Below, piece by piece: positions 7,029 through 12,849 of a stretch of DNA of 12,849 nucleotides (its first letter is position 1; each line of letters opens with the position of its first letter). The notes under the pieces are model-generated. The model did not search any database, was not told where the DNA came from, and worked only from the letters and a program-made list of their open reading frames with translations. Origin of the DNA: an uncultured Christensenella sp. (lineage in GTDB: Bacteria; Bacillota; Clostridia; Christensenellales; UBA1242); the NCBI GenBank assembly GCA_910584815.1, contig CAJUBT010000012.1, forward strand, positions 1-12,849. Reading direction: 5' to 3'. A program made the position numbers and the translations under genes.

Positions 7029-7859
7029 ATGAATGAGTTTGGAAATTTTTTATATTCTTTGCGTAAAGAAAAAGGGTTAACGCAACTTGAACTTGCAAAA
7101 CTTTTAAATGTAACCAATAAAGCTGTTTCGAAATGGGAAACTGGGGATGCAATGCCTGAAACAAGTTTATTATTGCCTCTTTCCAACATACTTAATGTTA
7201 CCGTGGATGAACTTTTGCAAGGGAAAAGACAAAATGATAAAATTTTAAATGTTAATTCTAATTTAGAGCAACAAAATGCTGGCCTAAAATCAGGTCATTT
7301 ATCACAAATGTCGAACAACAAAATCAATAACGAAAATGAATTAAACAAAAATTATGATATAGATTATAATTCTAATAATCGAAATAATGTAAAGTCAGTA
7401 ACTGGGTTTAATACAAATAATAATCGTTTAGTTTTTGGCAAAATGGAAGAAAAAACATTGCTTGAAAAAATAAGCGGAGCAGTTTGTGCAACAGTTGTGC
7501 TGTTAGGCATTACCATTTATTTTTTTATAGGCATATTATCAGGGGTTTGGTCTCCATATTGGGTTATAATTCCCGTTTCTGCATTAACTTGTGGAATTAT
7601 TGGAATTATATTTGATTTATTTAACAAGAAGAAAAAACAACAAAAGATAGAAAAAGGTGAAAACATTTATGTATCCTCGGCTTGTGGCATTGTAATTTTA
7701 TTATGCATTATTGTATACCTACTATTAGGTTCTATTTCAAACCTTTGGCATCCATATTGGATAATTTTAATTTTGGGTTTAACCTTTTGTGGAATAACAG
7801 GAGCCTTTGGCGAAGTTTATAAATATAAAAAATTGAAAGATATTGATAAACAAAATTAA
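7029..7859 (+). CDS. Membrane-anchored XRE-family transcriptional regulator
   Basis: A 276-residue protein. Residues 6-60 form a Cro/C1-type helix-turn-helix: FLYSLRKEKGLTQLELAKLL, then NVTNKAVSKWETGDAMPE, then LSNILNVTVDELL. An Asn-rich, probably disordered linker follows (70-135). The C-terminal half contains two copies of a membrane unit, about 149-199 and 216-262. Both have a hydrophobic helix, a turn (SGVWSPYWVI at 171-180; SNLWHPYWII at 237-246) and a second helix ending in CGI-x-G-x-x-F. This gives four membrane segments, with a basic loop (KKKKQQKIEK) between the units. It probably senses something at the membrane and regulates DNA from there; target and signal are unknown. The ATG at 7029 is preferred to the one at 7020 because AGGGAG (7014-7019) is 9 bases from the former and directly touches the latter. 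Confidence 0.85.
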   Translation: MNEFGNFLYSLRKEKGLTQLELAKLLNVTNKAVSKWETGDAMPETSLLLPLSNILNVTVDELLQGKRQNDKILNVNSNLEQQNAGLKSGHLSQMSNNKINNENELNKNYDIDYNSNNRNNVKSVTGFNTNNNRLVFGKMEEKTLLEKISGAVCATVVLLGITIYFFIGILSGVWSPYWVIIPVSALTCGIIGIIFDLFNKKKKQQKIEKGENIYVSSACGIVILLCIIVYLLLGSISNLWHPYWIILILGLTFCGITGAFGEVYKYKKLKDIDKQN

Positions 7860-7892
7860 AAATATATATTAATTGCTATTATAAAAAATAAA

Positions 7893-7937
7893 ATTGTAAA
7901 GCATATAACTACACTAAAAGTAGTATTTATTTACAAT
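7893..7937 (+). repeat. Nested inverted repeat between the XRE gene and yceD
   Basis: Outer arms ATTGTAAA (7893-7900) and TTTACAAT (7930-7937) are perfect complements, and inner arms ACTAC (7908-7912) and GTAGT (7920-7924) enclose a 7-base loop. A run of eight Ts starts about 13 bases after the outer arm, too far for a standard terminator. It may be a weak terminator of the XRE gene or a regulator-binding site. Confidence 0.5.
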
Positions 7938-8048
7938 GTTAAAATTAATATTTTTTTTCTAAATAAAAAAACAATTATTTAATGTAGCGGTTTTAGTTAT
8001 TTTTATATTATTATACATTTTTTTAGTAAAGAAAATATATAAAAAACA

Positions 8049-8077
8049 TTGACAAATTAACTATTAATTATTATAAT
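8049..8077 (+). promoter_or_regulatory. Perfect consensus sigma-A promoter for yceD-rpmF
   Basis: TTGACA (8049-8054) and TATAAT (8072-8077) are exact consensus hexamers with the ideal 17-base spacer. Transcription would start at about 8083-8087, while the yceD ATG is at 8087. The mRNA should therefore have almost no leader. Confidence 0.92.
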
Positions 8078-8086
8078 ACTTAGGCT

Positions 8087-8587
8087 ATGTTATTAAATAT
8101 TGTTAAAGCAAAAGCACAAAATTGTAATGATGTTCCATTTCAAACAAGTTTTACTTTAAGCGATGACCTTATTTCAAACAAAGGTTATAAGTTTTTAAGT
8201 GATATTTCTGTTAAAGGGAATATGAGTTACCAAAATGAAAAATTAATAGTTAATGCAACTGCAAACTTTAAAATTTTTGCTATTTGTGATAATTGTGGTG
8301 AAAATTTTGAAAAAAATGTTAGCTTTAATTTTCAAGAATCTTTTGTAGAAAACTATAATTCTCATAACGAGGAAGATTATTTAATAAACCAAAATACCAT
8401 AGAAATTGATAAACCAGTTATAGACAATTTACTTTTAAACATTCCAACAAAAATGTTATGCAAAAATGGTTGTAAAGGGTTATGTTCAATTTGTGGTAAG
8501 AATAAAAATTTTTATTCTTGTAATTGTGAAAGTTTAGAGGACGAACTAGATAAACTAGACAATCCCTTTAATCAATTAAAAAAATAG
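8087..8587 (+). CDS. yceD: YceD/DUF177 family protein (linked to 23S rRNA and L32)
   Basis: A 166-residue protein of the YceD (DUF177) family, almost always encoded directly before rpmF, as here. Visible features are a central Cys pair (C-D-N-C), an acidic stretch with EESF-like spacing, and the C-terminal LCKNGCKGLCSICGKNKN segment ending in C-N-C, the typical Cys-rich end that may bind zinc. In E. coli and plants YceD homologues are needed for normal 23S rRNA accumulation; action on ribosome assembly is inferred from that work. No good Shine-Dalgarno site precedes the ATG (only TTAGGCT), and the promoter -10 ends 9 bases before it, so translation probably starts on a leaderless mRNA. The N-terminus MLLNIVKAKAQ fits the family start, and the next in-frame Met is far inside the domain. 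The stop codon overlaps the rpmF ribosome site. Confidence 0.93.
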   Translation: MLLNIVKAKAQNCNDVPFQTSFTLSDDLISNKGYKFLSDISVKGNMSYQNEKLIVNATANFKIFAICDNCGENFEKNVSFNFQESFVENYNSHNEEDYLINQNTIEIDKPVIDNLLLNIPTKMLCKNGCKGLCSICGKNKNFYSCNCESLEDELDKLDNPFNQLKK

Positions 8588-8600
8588 GAGATATACAAAA

Positions 8601-8798
8601 ATGGCAGTACCAAAAAGAAAAGTAAGTAAAGCAAGAAGAAATTCAAGAAAAGCAACTTGGACAGCACAAGCACCAACAGTAGTAGAATGCCCTCATTGCA
8701 AAGCACAAATAAAACCACACACTGTTTGCGGAGAATGTGGCTATTACAATGGTAAAGAAGTTGTTGCTGTTAAAAATAAAGAAAAAGCAGATAAATAA
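8601..8798 (+). CDS. rpmF: 50S ribosomal protein L32, zinc-binding form
   Basis: A 65-residue L32 of the large ribosomal subunit. The N-terminal MAVPKRKVSKARRNSRKATW is the family hallmark and contacts rRNA. Four cysteines, C30-P-H-C33 and C43-G-E-C46, form the zinc ribbon, so this is the zinc-dependent (C+) type. Some Firmicutes also carry a zinc-free copy under Zur control; none is in this window. The ATG is supported by AGGAG at 8586-8590, 10 bases upstream, overlapping the yceD stop. It is co-transcribed with yceD and closed by a terminator at 8801-8836. The plsX-type fatty acid genes that often follow rpmF are absent here. Confidence 0.97.
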   Translation: MAVPKRKVSKARRNSRKATWTAQAPTVVECPHCKAQIKPHTVCGECGYYNGKEVVAVKNKEKADK

Positions 8799-8800
8799 TT

Positions 8801-8836
8801 AAACTAAAACAACATTTAAAAATTGTTTAGTTTTTT
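8801..8836 (+). terminator. Rho-independent terminator after rpmF
   Basis: AACTAAAACAA (8802-8812) pairs with TTGTTTAGTT (8823-8832) with one bulged A and a 10-base A-rich loop. A run of six Ts (8831-8836) follows the last G. It separates yceD-rpmF from the riboswitch transcript. Confidence 0.82.
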
Positions 8837-8935
8837 ATTATGTAATTATAGTTTTTAATATAGGTAATGTTTTTTACTTATAAAATAAAACTTTAACAAT
8901 AAAATAAAAAAGTTAATAAACTAATTAAGTAAGAA

Positions 8936-9101
8936 GATAGAGGTGCAGGTTTAAAAAGTAATAATTAGGTTGCAGATAATTGCCTAATTATAAAAGGTAA
9001 ACTTGCCGAAATCAAAAGTTTTTAAATCTGTAAAAACTTTTGGTTGGTTTGAGGTAAAATATATCTTAAACTGTCACAGCATATTTCTGTGGAGGGCTAT
9101 C
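8936..9101 (+). promoter_or_regulatory. Lysine riboswitch aptamer (L box)
   Basis: The conserved L-box blocks are present: GATAGAGGTGCAGG at the 5' side, TTGCCGAAATC, ACTGTCACAG, and CTGTGGAGGGCTATC at the 3' end. The five-helix junction can be drawn. P1 is GATAG/CTATC (8936-8940, 9097-9101). P2 is GCAGGTTT/AAACTTGC (8945-8952, 8999-9006), with a distal hairpin TAATTAGG/CCTAATTA (8962-8969, 8983-8990). P3 is 9011-9044, with AAAAGTTTTT/AAAAACTTTT. P4 is GTTTGAG/CTTAAAC (9047-9053, 9065-9071). P5 is CACAG/CTGTG (9075-9079, 9087-9091). Lysine binding stabilises the junction and should favour the downstream terminator, turning expression off. The next gene is a PepD-like dipeptidase, starting 186 bases after P1. 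The promoter, expected shortly before 8930, was not clearly identified. Confidence 0.95.
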
Positions 9102-9128
9102 AAAACAAAAGGTAATTAATAGAATATT

Positions 9129-9170
9129 AAGACCATAGTTTTGAAAGTTCAAAAATCTGTGGTCTTTTTT
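9129..9170 (+). terminator. Regulated terminator of the lysine riboswitch
   Basis: AAGACCATAG (9129-9138) pairs with CTGTGGTCTT (9157-9166), followed by Ts to 9170; the upper part TTTTGAA/TTCAAAA can extend the helix. The 5' arm CCATAG (9133-9138) can instead pair with CTGTGG at 9087-9092, which is the 3' strand of aptamer helix P5. The two pairings exclude each other: bound lysine holds P5 together, frees CCATAG and lets the terminator form. Confidence 0.88.
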
Positions 9171-9287
9171 CTTTAATAAAGGTTTAAAAAATTCTAAAAT
9201 ATTAATAGCACTTTTATTTTAAGGCCATTTAATTTTTACTATATCAGCTTTCAATTTTATTTGAAAAAAAAAGAAGGGTTACAAAAG

Positions 9288-10661
9288 ATGAATAATAATA
9301 TAGTTAGTGAAAATGTAATAAAGTATTTTGAAACTCTATCATTAATTCCTCGTAATTCTGGTAACGAAAAAGGTATGCAAAATTATTTAGTAGATTTTGC
9401 AATATCTAGAAATTTACCTTATTTTATAGATGAATATAACAATGTTATTATTTACAAAAAAACTTGCAATAAAGAGCCAATAATTTTGCAAGCACACACA
9501 GATATGGTTTGTGTTAAAACTCCAAATTCTAAACACAATTTTAATAAAGATGCAATAAAAATTATAAAAAAAGGCGATTGGCTTACAGCACAACACACAA
9601 CGCTTGGGGCAGATGATGGCATAGGGGTTGCTCTTATATTAGAAATTTTAGATACTGTTACTAGTTGCAATATAGAAGCGGTTTTTACAGCAAGTGAAGA
9701 AACAACAATGCAAGGTGCATACAAACTTAATGTAAAAAAATTAAGTGCAAAAAAAATGATTTGTCTTGATGGCTTTCAAGTTAACACAATTTTAACTTCA
9801 AGTGCAAGTTTTACCGATTTTTTGGTGAACTTTGGAACAGACCGAACTTTTATTACAAATGCAAACAATTTAAAAACTTTTAAACTTGTAATTTCTGGCT
9901 TAGAAGGTGGGCACTCAGGTTTTGATATAGATAAAAATCGTGGTAATAGTAACATTTTAATAACCGAACTTTTAAACTTAATTCCAGATGTAACATTAAA
10001 TGATTTTTCTGGCGGTCATAATTATAATATTTTGCCAAGTAAAACTGAGGTGATTTTTACAACAACAACCGATAATAAAACCATAAAGCAAATAATTAAA
10101 AACTTTTATATACAAAATAAAAAGCAATATAAAACGCTTAAAATACAATGCCATAGACAACTTAACAAAACCTTAGTTTTACAACAAAGTGCAAATTTAC
10201 TTGGTTTTATAAACAATTTTCAACAAGGTGTAATTAAAAGAAACGAAAATAATGAAGTAATTGCTTCACAAAACTTAAGCGAAATATCAACCGATAATGG
10301 AACAATAAAAATAGGTTTAAGAAGTAATGTTAAAACTTACGAAAAAGAAATGTTGAATAGCCTTAAGGAACTATGCCGAAAATTTAAATTTGAAGGAAAG
10401 GAAATTGACACCCAACCAAGTTTTAGCACTTTAAATAATTCAGAACTATTAAAGGCTTTAATACAAACAAATTCTAAAGCAACCGAAGTTAAAAGTCATA
10501 TGGCTGTTGAATGTGGAATTTTTCAAGATAGAATAAAAAATTTAGATATTGTTATAATTTCCCCAACAATTATAGATGCTCACTGCACAACAGAACGCCT
10601 TAACATATCATCTATTGCCGAAACTTCTATTTGGCTTAAAAACTTTCTTGAAACTTATTAA
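9288..10661 (+). CDS. PepD-like aminoacyl-histidine dipeptidase (peptidase M20C)
   Basis: A 457-residue metallopeptidase of the M20C (PepD, Xaa-His dipeptidase) type, a little shorter than E. coli PepD (about 485). Metal and catalytic residues appear complete: HTDMV with His70/Asp72, LGADDG with bridging Asp109, ASEETTMQGA with Glu137/Glu138, Asp161 in CLDGF, and His432 in PTIIDAH. The lid domain is marked by GLEGGHSGFDI (204-214) and the NRGN segment; NYNILPSKTEV (246-256) and VECGIF (407-412) also fit. It should hydrolyse dipeptides in the cytoplasm using two zinc ions. The region after Asp161 (GFQVNTI) departs from the usual SEEEG. The ATG at 9288 is chosen over an in-frame TTG at 9261 because GAAGGG ends at 9278, 9 bases upstream. 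Controlled by the lysine riboswitch before it, which suggests a role in lysine salvage from peptides (inference). Confidence 0.88.
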   Translation: MNNNIVSENVIKYFETLSLIPRNSGNEKGMQNYLVDFAISRNLPYFIDEYNNVIIYKKTCNKEPIILQAHTDMVCVKTPNSKHNFNKDAIKIIKKGDWLTAQHTTLGADDGIGVALILEILDTVTSCNIEAVFTASEETTMQGAYKLNVKKLSAKKMICLDGFQVNTILTSSASFTDFLVNFGTDRTFITNANNLKTFKLVISGLEGGHSGFDIDKNRGNSNILITELLNLIPDVTLNDFSGGHNYNILPSKTEVIFTTTTDNKTIKQIIKNFYIQNKKQYKTLKIQCHRQLNKTLVLQQSANLLGFINNFQQGVIKRNENNEVIASQNLSEISTDNGTIKIGLRSNVKTYEKEMLNSLKELCRKFKFEGKEIDTQPSFSTLNNSELLKALIQTNSKATEVKSHMAVECGIFQDRIKNLDIVIISPTIIDAHCTTERLNISSIAETSIWLKNFLETY

Positions 10662-10967
10662 AATCGAAATAATAAAAAGTTTTATTTTTCATATTTTAAC
10701 AAATTTTATTTATATTTAATTTTTAACTAATAATTTAAAAATGAAAATACAAATTTAATTTGTTTTAAACCACAAAAATAATATATAATTTTATTAACCA
10801 CAAAAGTAATAAGAAGCAGCATATAATATATTTTAAAAATATGTTAAAATCAAATTCATTAACAATTTATTATCAAATACTGCTAAACAAATTTATTAGT
10901 AATAACACAATTTATTAGGCAATTAACTAAAACAATGTTATAAATAAAATAAGGGAGATTAATTTAT
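10662..10967. other. AT-rich gap before asd with operator-like palindrome
   Basis: This 306-base gap holds no gene and no GC-containing terminator. ACAAATTTAATTTGT (10749-10763) is a perfect 7-bp palindrome with a one-base centre. It overlaps a candidate -35 TTGTTT (10760-10765), which precedes a perfect TATAAT (10784-10789) by 18 bases. If used, this promoter gives asd a leader of about 170 bases. A short near-repeat of ATTTATTAG occurs at about 10890-10918. No second lysine-riboswitch motif was found. Confidence 0.5.
10760..10789 (+). promoter_or_regulatory. Possible promoter for asd-dapA
   Basis: TTGTTT (10760-10765), an 18-base spacer and TATAAT (10784-10789). The -35 matches the consensus at only three positions and overlaps a palindrome that could be an operator. 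If inactive, asd and dapA would depend on read-through from the riboswitch-controlled transcript. Confidence 0.35.
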
Positions 10968-11966
10968 ATGAATATTGCAATTGTTGGTGCAACTGGTATG
11001 GTTGGACAAAAATTTTTAGAAGTTTTACAAGAAAGAAATATAAAGGCAGATAACTTTTATCTTTATGCAAGCAGTAAAAGTGCAGGCAAAAGTGTTAAAC
11101 TTTTTAATAAGGATTATACAATAATAGAACTTAGTAAAGAAAATATAATTAACAAAAAAATAGATTATGCTTTATTTTCAGCAGGTGGAAGTGTTTCCAA
11201 GGAATATGCCCCAATTTTTGCTTCTATAGGTTCTGTTGTTATAGATAATTCTAGTGCCTGGAGGAGAGATGAAAATGTACCTCTTGTTGTGCCAGAAGTT
11301 AACCCAGAAGATATTTTAAAAAACAGCGGGATAATTGCAAACCCAAATTGCTCAACAATCCAAGCAATTTTACCATTAAAAGCATTAGATGATAAATTTA
11401 AAATAAAACGCATAGTATATTCAACCTATCAAGCTGTATCTGGAGCAGGGCAAAAAGGGTATACCGACCTTAAAAATGGAATTAATGGGGAAAAACCTCA
11501 AAAATTTTCTTATCCAATTTTTTCTAACATTTTACCTCATATAGATGACTTTTTAGATAATGGCTACACTAAAGAAGAAGAAAAAATGATTTTTGAAACA
11601 AGAAAAATTTTACATAACCAAAATTTAAAAATTACTGCAACCTGTGCAAGAGTTCCAGTATTTGATTGCCATAGCGAAAGTATTAATGTTGAATTTGAAA
11701 AAGCATTTGAAATGGAAGAAGTTATTTCTGCTTTAAAAAATTTCCCTAACGTTATTGTTGCAGATGATGTTAAAAATAATGTTTACCCAATGCCATTAAC
11801 AGCAACAAATAAAGATGAAGTTTTTGTTGGCAGAATTCGCCGAGATTTTAGTGTAGATAATGGTTTAAATTTATGGGTTGTTGCCGATAACATTCGTAAA
11901 GGAGCAGCAACAAACGCAGTTCAAATTTTAGAAAAATTATTAGAATATAAGAAGGAAGGTAAATAA
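10968..11966 (+). CDS. asd: Aspartate-semialdehyde dehydrogenase
   Basis: A 332-residue cytoplasmic enzyme that reduces aspartyl phosphate to aspartate semialdehyde with NADPH, the branch point to lysine/DAP, threonine and methionine. The NADPH-binding GATGMVG is at 7-13. The catalytic Cys128 lies in NPNCSTIQ (125-132). The substrate-binding segment VVPEVN is at 107-112, and YQAVSGAGQKG (154-164) follows. The ARVPV-x-x-x-HSE motif carries the catalytic base His235; here the residues before it are FDC where many family members have a Gly. Length and motif order fit the Gram-positive type. The start is supported by AGGGAG about 10 bases upstream. The end of asd (GAAGGAAGG) contains the ribosome site for dapA, so the two genes are translationally close. 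Likely supplies DAP for cell-wall and spore peptidoglycan. Confidence 0.97.
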   Translation: MNIAIVGATGMVGQKFLEVLQERNIKADNFYLYASSKSAGKSVKLFNKDYTIIELSKENIINKKIDYALFSAGGSVSKEYAPIFASIGSVVIDNSSAWRRDENVPLVVPEVNPEDILKNSGIIANPNCSTIQAILPLKALDDKFKIKRIVYSTYQAVSGAGQKGYTDLKNGINGEKPQKFSYPIFSNILPHIDDFLDNGYTKEEEKMIFETRKILHNQNLKITATCARVPVFDCHSESINVEFEKAFEMEEVISALKNFPNVIVADDVKNNVYPMPLTATNKDEVFVGRIRRDFSVDNGLNLWVVADNIRKGAATNAVQILEKLLEYKKEGK

Positions 11967-11969
11967 TTT

Positions 11970-12849
11970 ATGACTAAATATGTTTTTAAAGGTAGTTGTG
12001 TTGCATTAATCACTCCTTTTAAACAAGGGAAAGTAGATTTTGAAAGTTTAGAAAAATTAATAAATTACCAATTAGAAAATAAAACAGATGCCATTTTAAT
12101 TTTAGGTACAACAGGTGAGCCTGCTACTATGACTATTGAAGAAAAACATTCTGTTATAGAATTTGCTAAAAACAAAATAAATGGTAAAGCAAAATTAATT
12201 ATAGGAACTGGCGGAAATAACACAGCAAAGGTTATAGAAGATAGTTTATACGCTAAAAATGTTGGGGCAGATGCTTTGTTGATTGTAACACCATACTATA
12301 ATAAATGTACCCAAAATGGTTTAATTGCTCATTATAAAATGATTGCCGATGCCGTTAAAATGCCAATAATTTGTTATAATGTTCCTGGTAGAACTGGTGT
12401 TAACATAACTCCAGAAACAGCAGTAAAGTTAGCAGAAATTCCAGAATTATGCGGCATAAAGGAAGCAAGCGGCAACATTAACCAAATAGTAACCTTATGC
12501 AAAGAACTTAATGGTAAAATGGCAGTTTATTCTGGCGATGATAGTTTAAATTATTTATTTATGACCTTAGGCTCTTATGGCTGCATTAGTGTAACAGCAA
12601 ATGCATTACCAAAGCAAGTTAAATATGTTGTAGATGAATGTTTAAATAATAATTATAATAAAGCACTTGCTATGCACGAAGATCTTCTTGAAATAAACAA
12701 AAACTTATTTGTAGAGGTAAACCCAATTCCTGTTAAGTATGCTTGTTCTGTTTTAGGCTTATGTGGAGGAGAAATAAGAATGCCTCTTACAGAAATTGAA
12801 GAAAAAAACAAACCAATAGTTAAGGCATCTTTAAAAAATTTAGGTTTAA
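11970..12849 (+). CDS. dapA: 4-hydroxy-tetrahydrodipicolinate synthase, 3' end cut by window
   Basis: 293 codons with no stop before the window edge; about the usual length (near 290), so only a few residues should be missing. DapA condenses pyruvate with aspartate semialdehyde to form HTPA, the first committed step to DAP and lysine, and also feeds dipicolinate synthesis in spore formers. Seen: LGTTGEPAT (45-53), the PYYNK segment with Tyr110, YNVPGRTG with Tyr136 and Arg141, and Lys164 in GIKEASGN, the Schiff-base residue. The usual PTQ after YYNK is CTQ. The residues aligning to E. coli lysine-site His53, His56 and Glu84 are Ile56, Lys59 and Lys87, so lysine inhibition is unlikely (inference by hand alignment). 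The start ATG lies 3 bases after the asd stop, with AGGAAGG inside asd. Confidence 0.96.
   Translation, partial: MTKYVFKGSCVALITPFKQGKVDFESLEKLINYQLENKTDAILILGTTGEPATMTIEEKHSVIEFAKNKINGKAKLIIGTGGNNTAKVIEDSLYAKNVGADALLIVTPYYNKCTQNGLIAHYKMIADAVKMPIICYNVPGRTGVNITPETAVKLAEIPELCGIKEASGNINQIVTLCKELNGKMAVYSGDDSLNYLFMTLGSYGCISVTANALPKQVKYVVDECLNNNYNKALAMHEDLLEINKNLFVEVNPIPVKYACSVLGLCGGEIRMPLTEIEEKNKPIVKASLKNLGL

Noticed and set aside
9261..9287. TTG start of the dipeptidase at 9261
   Set aside because: GAAGGG at 9273-9278 would lie inside the gene and is ideally spaced for the ATG at 9288.
9414..9724. Minus-strand ORFs opposite the dipeptidase and others such as 3047-3375, 5714-5944, 6703-7189 and 11165-11413
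   Set aside because: All overlap well-supported + strand genes or their flanks, have no recognisable domains and lack ribosome sites.
10662..10967. Second lysine riboswitch or T-box before asd
   Set aside because: No L-box core such as GAGGTGC or GTGGAGGGCTA and no T-box TGGNACC element is present.

Overview
The window is chromosomal DNA from a low-GC, very AT-rich bacterium (G+C around 30% or less, judged by eye). The genes point to a spore-forming member of the Firmicutes, most likely class Clostridia and possibly an uncultured gut-type lineage. Supporting evidence: a spoIIAA-spoIIAB-sigF operon, purine-rich Shine-Dalgarno sites of AGGAG/GGGGG type, a yceD-rpmF pair, and an L-box (lysine) riboswitch. 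All confident genes lie on the + strand. No mobile element, CRISPR array or phage gene was seen.

Layout. 1-2703: four genes separated by long AT-rich gaps: a GyrI-like ligand-binding protein (70-702), a 65-residue protein with a Cys-x-x-Cys-x-Cys cluster (898-1095), a rhomboid protease with complete catalytic motifs (1414-2172) and a GNAT acetyltransferase (2266-2703). 2986-4242: a secreted lipoprotein with a metzincin-type zinc site, closed by a strong terminator. 4484-6125: the sporulation sigma-F operon (anti-anti-sigma, anti-sigma, sigma), closed by a terminator. 6290-6365: tRNA-Ala(GGC), then a small three-helix membrane protein (6436-6744) and a terminator. 7029-7859: a membrane-anchored XRE-family regulator with a duplicated membrane domain. 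8087-8798: yceD-rpmF behind a perfect consensus promoter placed so close to the yceD start that the mRNA should be leaderless. 8936-9170: a lysine riboswitch with its terminator. 9288-10661: a PepD-like dipeptidase controlled by that riboswitch. 10968-12849: asd and dapA, the first steps of the lysine/DAP pathway; dapA runs off the window end.

How the genes work together. SpoIIAA, SpoIIAB and sigma-F form the partner-switching module that turns on forespore transcription. The last 4 kb form a lysine-linked block: lysine sensing in RNA, a peptidase that could salvage amino acids from peptides, and Asd/DapA, which make the DAP/lysine precursor. No strong terminator separates the peptidase from asd, so the riboswitch may also influence asd-dapA, although a candidate separate promoter lies in the gap.

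Most unusual points: the lysine riboswitch in front of a dipeptidase, with a readable antiterminator switch; the leaderless arrangement of yceD; the metzincin-like lipoprotein; the XRE regulator with duplicated membrane units; and the 124-bp gap, containing an inverted repeat, between spoIIAB and sigF.
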